Source: Lucifuga dentata
Lineage: Eukaryota; Chordata; Actinopteri; Ophidiiformes; Bythitidae
Assembly (NCBI GenBank): GCA_014773175.1
Contig: VXCM01000206.1
Location: 62,001 to 126,000 of the forward strand
Direction of reading: 5' to 3'
DNA: 64,000 nucleotides
Both the position numbers and the translations under genes were made by a program. This document shows positions 24,096 through 36,975 of the stretch, piece after piece (position 1 is the first letter of the stretch; each line of letters begins with the position of its first letter). A model generated the notes under the pieces. That model saw only the letters and a program-made list of their open reading frames with translations, did no database searches and was not told the origin of the DNA.

Positions 24096-24948
24096 TTATT
24101 TAAAGTTCAAAATCACCATGCATCATGGTCCCGATACACTTTACAGTAAAAGAAGGAAAAAAAAAAAAACAAGTAACAATAAAACACTAAAGCCCCAAAT
24201 ATTAGAATAATTATAGTACAAGTAGGGACATTAAAAAGATCAAAGCAAAGTTACAGTAAAAACAAGGACATTAAAAGAGCAAAGTTAAAAGGATGCTTGA
24301 AAAAGTGATAATCTAAGGTAGGCTATAAAATAATGAATAGAGGTGGGTTTTCAACCTTGATTTAAAATTTTCAACTGAGCTTGCTTCTTTAACATGTAGT
24401 GGTAGTGTATTCCAGAGATAAGGGGCACGGTAAGCAAATGCTCTGAAGCCAAGCGATTTTTTGTTAATTGAAGGAATAACCAGGAGAGCAGCATCGAGAG
24501 AACGGAGAGGACGAGCTGGTGTGTATGGTGTAAGTAGCTCAGATAAGTAAGGTGGTGCAAGTCCATGCAAGGCCTTATAAGTTAAAAGAAGAACCTTAAA
24601 ATCAGCTCTAGCTTGTACTGGTAGCCAATGAAGAGAGGCCAGAACGGGTGTTATATGATCATATTTTCTAGTTTTTGTCAGGAGTCTAGCTGCAGCATTC
24701 TGGACAAGCTGCAGACTTCTAATAGCACAGTTTGGAAGACCAGAGAGAAGTACATTGCAATAATCAAGTCTGAAAGATACAAATACATGGATCAAAGTTT
24801 CAACATCACGTAATGATAGAATAGGCCGGATCTTAGCAATATTACTGAGATGAAAAAATGCTGTCTTGGTAATGGACTTGATATGAGACTGGAATGTTCA
24901 ACGGGAATCAAAAATCACTCCAAGGTTTTTGATGGTCAAGCTTTCAGG
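24053..24948 (-). mobile_element. 5'-truncated LINE (L2-like) reverse transcriptase fragment
   Basis: A 160-codon frame at 24313-24795 has the conserved C-terminal part of a non-LTR reverse transcriptase (LDYCNVLLSGLP, LQLVQNAAARLLT, ITPVLASLHWLPV, FKVLLLTYKALHGLAPPYL, WNTLPLHVKEA). Related but broken coding runs further upstream to about 24948 (TIKNLGVIFDSR, then a stop). The element ends in a tetranucleotide repeat (TCAA on the plus strand, 24053-24091), as L2-like elements do. Confidence 0.8.
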
Positions 24949-26559
24949 ACAGTATCAGGTCCTGATAACAGTATCAGGTCCTGATACTGTTAGCCCTCCT
25001 CTTTTTCCAACCTTCAGGACTTGATCATACAAAGATAACTGCCATCACTACGGGCTGCCAGGAAGAAGGTTATGATATGTTCCAGCATCCCTCTTCCTTG
25101 GTATGAGGGACATTCTGGTGTTCAAATGCACAATTGCTCAACTGGCATGAATCAACCACAAGAAGAGGTCAGATGGGGTTAGCAAGATGTCATACACTTC
25201 CTGGATCCTGATCTTTGCCTAGTGGGGCTCCGACTAGCAAAGTTCAGTCCAGGAGATTTCCGGTCTAATGACTGTTCCCACCCCACTCATGCTCCCTGCT
25301 GTTGCATCTCCACCACTCTTCTGGTTTGTTGTAGCAAATGAATGGTAAATCAATGAACTGCCACCAACTCCAGAAGGTACTACTACATTCACCTAGGATA
25401 TTTATAATTATTCGGTTTAGACAGAGAAAAAGTTGAGAAGAAGCTGCAGTTGCTTGGATGCTTAATGACATTTTGCCAAAGTGCTGATGAAGCCAAAAAA
25501 ATCTTACTCAACTCCTTAGCTGCCCTTTGTCCTGGAATGAGGCCAGAGTCATACTTGATGTTGCCCAATTGCTTTGTCTACTACACAGTTTGTCCATGCG
25601 CGTCTCGTCTGTTTGACCGTTAAACCCGAAATGAGACTTCCTCACCCTGCATGCATGTCTATTGTGAATAGTTGAGCAAATTCTGAGAGTTCTCACCAAT
25701 CGCAGTTGTGACTGATTCACGCCGGTTGGGCAATTGTGCATTTGGCCATCTTTGCTCTTCCTGATGTTGTGCCTGAGTACACACGTTCTGAGATGTCAGG
25801 AGACATCTCTCTTTTCTGCTGAGGTTCATGTGTTCATGTTGGGTGAACGCGTTCAGGTCCATGAAACATTTCAATTCAATATTATGACATGAATTGAATG
25901 AAGTGAGCAAGACAAAAATGACAAAAGAAAAAACAGGACTGTGCAGGACACCCCCCCCCCNCCCCCCCCATTTTTTATTTTTTTTTGTTTTTTATTAAAA
26001 ACCTAAATTATCTACAGATAGATTCCCTCATGTCACTCCAGTTTTTGTAGTCAGAGGCTTTCACCTCAGCTCAGAGGCACCACTTTTTAAAATATTAAAA
26101 ATTTGGCTTTGGTATGTTTTCAACAAAGGCCAAGCTCTAAGGAGTACATGTTTTATGGATACATCTTAACTATAAACTTTACTATAAAGCCAGAAATCTG
26201 TCTGTCTGTCTGTGGCACCAATATCTCTAGAACCCGATGCTGTATGAAGTTGAAATTCAGCAGGTTTATTGCTCAGGATCCAAGGATGTGCAGCGTAGCA
26301 TATGTGTGAAGTTGTTTGGATGAGCGGTTCTAGAATTGAACTGTGCTGGTAAAAAGTAGTCCATGTGGCAGGATAGCCACTGGGTGCAGCAGCATATGCT
26401 TCGCTCCACAGGCACTTATGGCAGGCTGCGGCGCACACCATAAAGTCCGGCCCGGTCTGAACATGCATGTTTTCAATGGGCACTGCACTAGTATAAGACA
26501 ATATTACAAAGTTTATTAGAAACAAAAATATCTCTGACGTTCCTACCACCACCACCATC

Positions 26560-26586
26560 ACTACTACTACTACTACTACTACTACT
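26560..26586. repeat. Triplet (ACT) microsatellite
   Basis: Eight or so ACT units after a short ACC run, in the spacer between the two mrc1 copies. It has no coding context. Confidence 0.9.
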
Positions 26587-27242
26587 GCTAGTGCTACGAG
26601 TAAAACTACCTGTACACTATCTCCCCTATTTTACTTTCTCAGTGTGACAGATTTCTTAGACATGCACACAAACAACAACAAACACTCTCCACACTGAACA
26701 CTGCAGCATATTTGAGAGTTATGTAACACCAAGAGAGGTAACACTAAGAGAGATCACAACATGAGGGATTTTGGTACGGCACTGATTTCTTAAGAAGTTC
26801 AATTATTCACTTTCAGAGGAAAAAAAATAGTAAGTCAGCATTAATATGCTTTCTGGTCACTAATATTTCACAATACCAAGTAAAACATGTTGTTCTGTAG
26901 AATCTTGTGCATCATACTGTTCTCAGATTCAGCATATAATATGTATAAAATGTAGGAATATTAATATAGACAACTGCTTGCTGCTTTTGTTTGAAATTAG
27001 TATGATTACAAAAAATAAGTAAAGCAATAAGAATCAGAAATATCCTTTAATCTAATATGTTTTTATATCTGCATATTCTGTCTGGCGTTAACGGTAAGAG
27101 GGCACTTCCCGTTTCCCACGTTGTCTGTTTATTATGCAACGGCATATAGTGTAGCCACATAATAATATGTGGGTGTAACTGCCACAGCAAAACAGCCAAA
27201 TGTGCATATATCAGCATCTGGGTTACAGTAAAAATTAGGACA

Positions 27243-28367
27243 CATATACTGGCGTTTAAAAGTTTGGAATCACCCAGAACTGTCACATATTTGATAGAAA
27301 TTGAGACTTTTATTCACTAAGGTACCATTAAATTGATCAGACATTGTAGTCAATACAAAGACAATGTCATAACATTCTTTTTATTTAATAAAATTGTTCT
27401 ATTTATCAAACTTTACATTCATTAACAAATGTTCCATTTGCAATAGTTACAGCTTTGTAGATCTTTGGCATTCTAACTGTCAGTTTTTGAGGATATTCAG
27501 GGATCCTTTCATTTGATCTACAGTATGTCTCACTTAAGTTCTCCTCCTTGATCCGAACATCTCAAGCTTAGACTCATCTGTCTACAGAACTCTTTTCCAG
27601 CCATCCACTGTCTCAGATAGCCAGCATTGGTCAGCATCCCAGAATTGTCTTTTCACTGTTGCAGATGACATTGGTATTTGGCTTGTACTATGTCAGGAAT
27701 CAGCCAACTGATGACCTGTAAGGTGTCTGTCTCTCAAACTATAGACTAAAGTACTTCTGTTCTGTTGAGCAGTTGTGTATCTAGGCCTTCCATTTCTTTT
27801 CCTGTCCTTGGTTAGATCCAATTTGCCCTTTTCTCTCAAGAGAAAAGGTAACACCTTTGTATGAAAACACAAGGTAATCTGATACACATCTGACAATATC
27901 CTTTATTTTGCAGACTGACATGTGTCTTGAGAAAACTGTTTTGTTTTGGACATTTTTGAAGCCAGAATTGAACTTTAGAAATATCTTTACCTTGTAACCC
28001 AATTAAAGACAATTTTATCTGCTTATTTGAACAGAATAATAAGTTTCGATTGTGCTAACACAATTAAAAAGGTGTCTCTAATTAACCAATTAGCATTTAA
28101 ACATGACTTATTAAGGATAAGCAACAAATTTATCATTAAATAAGTTTATCATTAAAGTAATGGCTGCTGAAAATTGGCCTTTGCAGTTTTATGTCAATAA
28201 ATAATTATAAATGTGATTTCCAGCTGTAGTACCCATTTCACCCTTATTAATGTCCTGGCTATATATTTACATCAACTTAATGCCACCTCAATGAATAAAA
28301 ATATTAATTTCTATCTAAAACATGACAATTTGTGGGTGATTAGTGATTTTGAACACTAGTGTATGTT
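27243..28367 (-). mobile_element. Decayed Tc1/mariner-type transposon
   Basis: About 1.1 kb with terminal inverted repeats of roughly 85 bases: the left tip TACTGGCGTTTAAAAGTTTG and the right tip GATTTTGAACACTAGTGTA are inverted, diverged copies, both followed inward by TAGATAGAAATT-like sequence. Next to the tips is TA. The minus strand has broken transposase coding: NGRPRYTTAQQNR matches the DNA-binding linker and TDESKLEMFGSRR matches the catalytic TDES-F-FG region of Tc1-type enzymes, with stops between. Confidence 0.75.
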
Positions 28368-28524
28368 CCTCTGTACCTTAGTCTGAACTAAAACATTCAG
28401 ATGTGATGCTCATGATGTCATGATGATCACATGGTATAACAGGATGTGTCAGTACTATTAAGAGTCACTTCTTTCCCATGTCATTAACAGAACTCTCAGA
28501 TCCGCAGAAAGCAATACAGAGCTA

Positions 28525-30510
28525 ATGTCTCCTGCTGTGAGACATTTCAGAACAATGAGGACAACCTGTGCAGCATTTGTTCTTCTCATCCAAACATTCC
28601 ACTGTTTGGCTTCAGATGGTACAGTAGTCCAAGTTTTAATTTAAATCTTTTTGTGTAACTGTGTAGCCACGTTTGATCTACCTTAAGCTCATTCTTTAAA
28701 CTCAAAATATTGCATGCATGTCACCAGTGTTACCCTAAACATTTCTAGATTTGTTGTAGATGAAGACAAACTTGTATTTCTGTTTTGCTGAGGAGCGTTT
28801 GTAAGAACATGCTGCTTAATAGAATTTTGCTTAATCAACACAGCTGAAATAACGCCAATGACACAATATCTACATTGTTTTACGGTTTTAATAAATTATT
28901 AAAATTAATAAATGCACAATCTTTCTCTGTAGATTCATACTTCAACCTTTCTAACAAGACAACTGGTTTTTGTTTGGCGGAAAATCATGACTTCTGCTAT
29001 CCAATGCGCTGGACAAGTGGGGACCGAATTATGGTTCTGTATAAGAGGAAGTGCCTGGGAGCCCAAGGGAAAAGTGTGGGAAGTGAAATAAACCTCTACG
29101 ATTGTGACGAAAAAAGTGATCTCCAAAAGTGGGAATGCAAGAATGAAACAGTGCTTGCCCTCAAAGGCGAAAATTTTTATATTGAACTCAAGGCACAAGG
29201 TGTTGCAGTTCTGTCCAAAACTATCGGGCCTAATAACCACCTCATAATTTCAGGGACATCCAGTGGTGCTTGTACAAGAACATACAGAGGTAAAGTACAA
29301 AACACTGTTGTTTTTTAATTATCTGTGCATAACATTTTCTAGTATACTGTATCGTCAGTTGATTTATGATAACTAATTCATCTTTGTTTGATAAATCTGT
29401 GGTTTGGAAAGGATAAAACCTGTATTTCAAAGACTCTTCAGCCTTCAAAAATAGGATTTGCATCATGTTTCAAAGTGGTGTGTCATATTTTCTTACTAAA
29501 CGTTTATCAGTGCAGGGACACACGTCCTCACACCAACTATGCCTTTATGTTCTTATTACCTTTTAGAATGGTTCACCATTGAAGGAAATGCATATGGACA
29601 ACCCTGCATGTTTCCTTTCCTGTATGAAAACAAGTGGTATGATGACTGCATAACATCTGACGCCTCAGGCAAACGTCGCTGGTGTGCAGTTGAAACAAAA
29701 TATGATAATGGGATCTGGGGTTTCTGCCCAACTAACTGTGAGTATTTCCTGTGAAACACATAACTATAGTCTGTATATTACTAAAGTGGGAAAAACACAT
29801 ATTTACCCTGTAGCTTTTCCTGCCATAACTAGCATGCAGTGAATGATCATAAGTTGCTCTTTATCTACATTCTTAATTACTGCAAATTCAATTATTTCAG
29901 AGCATTTTAATTCATTACTACTAGTTCAGAGTTAGTCTACCTTTCACATTCTATGCAAAATACAGAACCATATAAATTTGCAATTTTAAGGTAGAGGGGA
30001 AAATCATTACTTCTTAAAAAATAAACTCAAATAATCATTTACCTGTTTTTGTATGTAAATTTCTTAGCCAAAGAAAACTGGAAGAAACACCCTATAACAG
30101 GAGCTTATTACCAGATCAACACCCAGTCGGCTCTGACGTGGTCGCAGGCCCAGACCAGCTGCAAACAGCAAAGTGCCTCCTTGCTCAGCATCACTGATCC
30201 ACACCAGCAGGCTTACATCATGCGTAAGGCACAACTGATTTCTGATTAACTTGTTAAAAATGTGAAAAGGACAGGCTGATAATTCAACCTTTGCTGAGCT
30301 CGGCAGTCCTTAGTTACTCTTGCCTATCAAGTTTTTGAGGCTAGCTTGGCAAATATTCCACTGTTACTATAATTTCTTGAAAAAAACAACCAACAACAAC
30401 CATTAATGAATGCATAAATGCATGGATACTGTTATAATGATCAGGACAGCAATTATGATTTGGACACAATGCTAATGAAAACTTTTGTCTTTACTTTTTC
30501 AACCACACAT

Positions 30511-30548
<38 letters not shown>

Positions 30549-33500
30549 AGAGCTGTTAGGCACAGGGAACTCTCAAGTTTGGACTGGGCTGACGCTGGAT
30601 ACAGAACACAGCTGGCAGTGGTCTGATGGGAGGCCCTACCGTTATCTGAAATGGGACTCAGGTAAGTTTTCTCCCCATATGATACTCTTTGTTTGCTTAT
30701 TGGATTATCTGTACCTGTCTCAAAGAGTAACAAAGTACATTTACTCAAGTGCTCTGCTTGAGTGCAATTCTGAGGTACTTCGCTTGAGTAATTGTGCTAC
30801 TTTAAACTTCTACTCCACAACAGAGGGGGAAAATTCTGCCATTATTCTTATTGTATTTATTTAATGGCTTTACTTCACAGAAAAGATATTACTTGCAAAC
30901 CATGCCAAGGTTCTACATAGAGTGCATGGCCATTGCTTTGATATTAAAGTGCTGCTTACATATCATTACATAAAGTATTTTGGGTCTAGCAGTATGTATG
31001 CTGTTTGAAACCTGAGGCTGAGGTCTGTGTCCTAAAATGTACACTGTATGTTATTTTTTTATTTTTATTTTTTTTACATCTTCAGCATTGCCTGCCTGCA
31101 TTTAACTACATTCAAATTGGTTTTTATTCATTCAAAGTGAATGTATTCATTATTTGTATCACCATTCTCAATTGGGATACCAGTAGTGCTGACTTGATAC
31201 TGGGAGTATTATTTGAAATGTATAATTTATTGATTAATAAAGTTCAACTACTGTTGAATTTGATGACTGAAATAAAGCTACGTTCTACAATACTACATCA
31301 ACATGACTGGAAAATCGATATCTAATGGTCTTTTTTTTTAATTTTAGGACATCCACTTGGAAATCCAGGACATAATTGTGCAGTTCTTAATGCTGATGTA
31401 CAATATTCCTGGCAAAGTTCACAGTGTTCCAAGAAACTGGGATACATCTGCTACAATAAAGGGACATTAGATCCTACTCCTGAAGGTACAGAAAAACACC
31501 CATTCTGTTCAAGATCACTTGTAGTTACAGTATTATTTTTTGGTGTAAGAACTTTCCCTGTGTGACATGACTCATTCAGTCTCTACACTTCCTGTTTTTT
31601 CGTGATCAGTTCAGACAGGATTTTGTTCAAACCCTTGGATTCACTACAATGGCCACTGCTTCCACCTTAATCGCATGCAGAAAACATGGTCTGCTGCTCA
31701 GCTTGAGTGCCGTAAAGAAGGAGGGGACCTGGTGAGCATTCGCAACGTGGAGGACCAAAGCTTTGTCATCTCTCAACTTGGATTTGGTATGTGAAGATAT
31801 TTTTAGAATTTCTACAAAACTGTAGAGGAAGCTGCTGTGTAATGTGTCTATTCAGCAGTTTTCCACATATTACCTTTACTGTCTTAAAAAAAAAAAAAAA
31901 AAAAANAAAAAAAAAAAAAAAAAAGAAAAAAGATATTCACTCTGTTTGACTATGCTGGTTCGTTTTTGAGATCCAGCTGTGTGGGTGAATTTCACTTATT
32001 TCAGTCACCACCCTCCTACATATTCCATATTAAATGAATATTTTCTCTGAGTTATGTGACTACAGCTGATCTTTCCCTCATACCAGATCTGTACAGACAC
32101 ACTGTAAAACCAATACTTAATAATTTAAAGTAAAAACTCAACTATTATTGGCAATGCACTCCAAATCCTTCTCACAGCATATCATTGCACTCTAAATCAG
32201 AGGCTGAGTATTATGGTACTTAATATTATTTAACATTAACAGTGATTAATTATGACTGTGAAGAAACCATTTGTCTTAAAAAATAAAAATTCTTTAGAAC
32301 TGCACTCATTTTTCAATATTTGATGAGATCTAAAGAATGTAAATGGGAATTAAGAATCTTACCTCAATAGAACAGGCATGATTTACAACATTGCCACAAA
32401 TTGCTTCATCCTACACAAACCTCTGACACGGGCCATTGCCTGAACCAACAGTGGTCTATAACTGACACACAAAAGTCACATTTTTCATTGGGTGAGCCAG
32501 CCAGAAAATTCCTATTTTTCACTAAATGGTCCATGATTTATGTAAGATGTATTTTCCTGTTTCCATAAACTGCAGCAAGCAGTGATGAGCTGTGGATTGG
32601 ACTCAATGACAGGACGACTGAGGGTCTGTTTGACTGGAGTGACCATTCCACTGTCACATTTACCACCTGGGAGTTTGGGGAGCCTGCTATCTCTGCTATT
32701 CAGGAAGACTGTGTTCTCATCAGGGGAGCGGTAACATGAAACACATGAATACGAGAAATGAATATGTGACTTGTATATCTGCACTCATTCTTAAGATAAA
32801 ACTGTCATGATGTAATCTCCATTAATTTCCCCAATCTCCATTAATTTCCCCAGTTACAAAAATATAAGCTGCAGCAGTATGTATAGCAGTTCAGTTTTAA
32901 TGACAGCACATTTTTCTTGCAGAATGGTAACTGGGCTGACCGTGTGTGTGAGGAGAAACATGGTTTCATTTGTATGAAGCCAAGTGCCTCTGAACCCTCT
33001 GGAGATGAAGTGGAACAGAATATAGGCTGCAAAGCTGTATGTAAAGTTTACATATATATATATATATATCTGTCTTAACATGGTTTTACTCAAACATCAT
33101 AACCAACCAATTTGTATCTGTAGGACTGAATAAGTGTTATACTATTTTTAAGGTTCTTGTACAACAATATTATTCGCTATACACAAAAATTGTTTGTTCT
33201 TTTGAATATGAATTAATATTTAAAAAATGAAGTAAGCCATGTAATCTTTCTTCATATTTCCTTTCCTACAATCCAGGGATGGAAACGGCATGGATCCTAT
33301 TGCTACTTTGTTGGGTCACAGACCAAAACGTTTGATGAAGCTAAAGATGACTGTAAAAGCTCAGACTCTTACTTGGCTGATGTTTCAAATGGGTAAGAAC
33401 ATGTTTTTTTTTCACTCCAAACATTTTTGAGCATACAAGACTTTGAAGAAGTTGAAATATGCAGGATGTAATTTACTTTGAATTTACAAGTGGAATAAAA

Positions 33501-36500
33501 CATGTAATACTTTTATTGTTTTTTTTACTGGGACTTTTTCCAGGGTGGATAATGCATTCCTTGTCAGCTTGGTGGGAATGAGACCAGAGAAATACTTCTG
33601 GCTCGGTTTCTCAAATCAGAAACACACTGATATGTTTGTGTGGACGAACACAGATTCAGTGAAATTTACTCACTGGAATACTGGGATGCCGGGTACTGTA
33701 TGTGGAAACTTAAAATTACATTCATAAATTGTTGCAAAAACAGTAGCTTCACAATACACTTTTCCTATTTTTTCCTCAACAATATCAGGCCATCTTCAGG
33801 GCTGTGTTGCCATGACAACTGGGATTTTTGCTGGACTCTGGGATGTGCTGCCCTGCACCAGTCAGGAAAAATATATCTGCAAGCATCTGGCAGAGGGGGC
33901 AGTGTTAACCCCCGTCCCACTGACTCTCAGCCCTCCAAAGTGTGCTGAAGGCTGGTCTCCAGTGGGATCCAGAATCTCCTGCTTTAAGGTACACGGACAT
34001 TACATTTTTACATACAATTACTCAAGAAACACCTGAATAGAGGCTGTATTTAGAGGCATTGTTGTATTGGATTATGACATTATATGAGAACGTACAACCT
34101 TCACAGCACCTTAAAGTGCCATACTGATGATTTTACATATTTGAGCCAAATAAATACTACCTGCAAACATATTATGTTACTAATAGCCATTTCCAAAAAT
34201 ATAAAACTATATTTTAATTTTCTTGTCCTTTTGCAAAATCTCCTAACCTTTCAAAATTAAATATTCAGGTTGTAACCCAATTGTAACCCACTTAAAATTC
34301 AGTATTTCTCCTGCTAACACTTATACTCGACTGTAGAAGGCATTTAATTTCTTGGTAAAAGCAGTCTTCTCCTGGAACTATATTCCCTGGTGGAGACATA
34401 CATTTTCTTGCATGTACCTCCATGTTGGATCAATTAAATTAAGTTTCTTCAAAAAAAAATTTTGCGCGCTGCAATGGATTACTCAAGCACGTTTCAAATA
34501 GCTACAAGATTTATACAGGTATTGGGATGAACTGAAACCAGTGGCAATCTGGGAGGTAGGAAAAACAATTCTAAAATATACCACTCCAGTAGCATGTTTT
34601 GGAAAGTGGTTGGAAGTAATGTAACATGTATGAGGGTTGTATATATTGGGCTTAAACATGTAAAATCACTGGTATGCTCCTTTAAAGATTATCAATACTT
34701 CTGGTATTTTAGAGCACTTGGTTAACAATCTTACATTGTCACACATCAGTCCCCTACACCAGGGATCTGGAGGAAAAACACTAAAAAAAAAAAAAAAANA
34801 AAAAAAAAAAAAAAATGTCCCTTTCAAAATCAGATCCCTTTCCCTTCCGTTAGTTTAGCAAGTAAGCCTCCTTAGACAAGTCAGACAACAGTATGTGAGA
34901 AGAAACTGAAATCTTGTGATTTTCTTAAACTCTCAACTCATGCACAAATCTTTGCAACTACTTTAGGATTTATAATGAAATCATCTACGCCTAAAGAGAC
35001 CTGTCGTATCAGTTGAGATACACATAAATGTCTGCGCACTTAAATTAAACATTTGAAACAGATTGAAGTGACCCTATCAAATATGGTCTGGTTTAATCAA
35101 AGCTGCACTTCTTGTTCAAGGTATTTTCAGGGTATAGTTCAAAAAAAACCTGGTATGAGGCCAGGGATTACTGCAGGGCCATCGGAGGAGATCTGCTCAG
35201 CATCCACAGCGCTGCTGAGCTACAAGTGCAAAGGTAGGACCTGGTTATTTCCAGTTACAACTGTATTCATTTTTGTAGAAAACACAGTACTTCCCTGTCT
35301 AAATCACATGTTGTAGCTGCAACAAGGAAGACAAAAAATTACTTGTTAGCCAAACAACCTTGACCTGGTAAAGTAAGAGAAAAACAGTAAAACTGATTAA
35401 TTTCAATTATTGAATTAGAATTAATGACATTCAAAACTGGTTGCTACAAAAAAACAAAAAAAAAAAAAAAAAAAAATTAATTTAAAAAAACAAAACAAAA
35501 CTGAGGTTGGCTTATGTGCACCAGGGCATGGGACTCTTATTATTTTATATATATATGAATTTACTTTAACATTTTCAATTTACATTACATAAATCATTTA
35601 ATATCTGCTTTACAGAGGTGCATTAGCCTGGATTGGACTTAGTGCCCCTGACCCTGCCACTGGTTACGTTTGGAGTGATGGAACCCCAGTGAGTTACTTT
35701 TTTCAATTTCTACATCTAATTTCCACATTTGATTTCAGTTTAGATACTCTATTTACCATTTATACCATGAGTCTTTATTGTGGTTTGTTTTTGTTTGCAG
35801 CTAAATTTCCAACACTGGGAGGATGGAAAGCCAGACAATAAAAACAATGTGGAATCATGTGTTGAATTCAAAACATATAGAAAGGACAGCAGCGGGTCTT
35901 GGAACGATGTTCACTGTGAGAGTTACAAGGACTGGCTGTGTCAGATTCGTGCAGGTACAGTTGAGAAAATATGGGCTGCAGTGTGGAAGCTTTCATAATC
36001 TTTCTTTAAAGTTGCCTCATTGTGCATGCTGTTCTTTCACCAGTGTTTTTCTTCACATTTACGCCGCCAACTTCCTCCCCACACTTCTCTTTTGTAATGT
36101 CATTATCTTTTATCTGCATCCTTACAGGAGTGACTCCCAAACCACCTCCAGATAATCCTGTCCCTGGTAAGTAGTAATTTGCAACCACATAGAAATTCTG
36201 AAATTTTATATCACTGAAACTTTTATATCTTTGAAGCTTAATTAAAACCTGAACTGGATTTAGAGACTTTTTCTTTTAGTAATTAAAATATTTCTAAATA
36301 TACATAAATTGCTCAATTATGTATGCTAATTTTCTAATAAAACATACTTAAATAAACATTTTTGAAATATTTAAATATTAATAAAATATATTGTACAATA
36401 AAATTATAAAATTAAATACAGTGTTATGAAACAAACATATTACGTGACAATTATTTTTTGTTATTTTGTCTTTGATTATAATTAATATTATAATCAATTT

Positions 36501-36939
36501 AAAATGTGATAAATTAGAGAATTACACTGGAGTCACAAAAATATTTAAGTTCAATTCTTTTTTGTTCTATTTAATGATGTAACATCTTTTAATATTTCAA
36601 CAATTTCTTCCCTACTTTAACATTTACATTTTATATTTCATAAATGCATAAAAGTTTTCAGTAAGTCAGAAATTACACATACAGTATATTACAACTGTTT
36701 CTGACATCTTTGCAGACTATAATAGGACTTCAGATGGCTGGGTGGAGTGGGGAGGGAATCAGTATTATTTCAGGGATGCGAGAGTGGCCATGGAAGATGC
36801 TCGCCACTTCTGTCAGCAGAGACATGGCGACTTAGTAACTATCAACAGTGAAGCCGAACGTGTCTTTTTATGGAAAAGGGTAGGCACGGACATTTCTACT
36901 GTATTACACATTGAACTAAACTTCAGCATAAACTAAAAG

Positions 36940-36975
<36 letters not shown>

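Larger units (their letters stand above)
22879..28524. other. Repeat-rich spacer between the two mrc1 copies
   Basis: After the 3' UTR of copy 1 come a MITE half (23330-23535), a SINE (23540-23953), a 5'-truncated L2-like LINE (24053-24948), a stretch with no recognisable gene (about 24950-27240) and a Tc1-like remnant (27243-28367). Within the middle part there is a poly-C run with an N (25951-25969) and an ACT-type triplet repeat near 26560-26586. No host exon was found. Confidence 0.7.

Noticed and set aside
24313..24795. 160-codon minus-strand open frame as a host gene
   Set aside because: Its motifs are those of the end of a LINE reverse transcriptase and it is followed by the short tandem tail of such elements.
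25508..25910. Overlapping minus-strand open frames of about 80 codons
   Set aside because: No domain, poor splice context and no support from codon pattern; treated as chance frames in the spacer.
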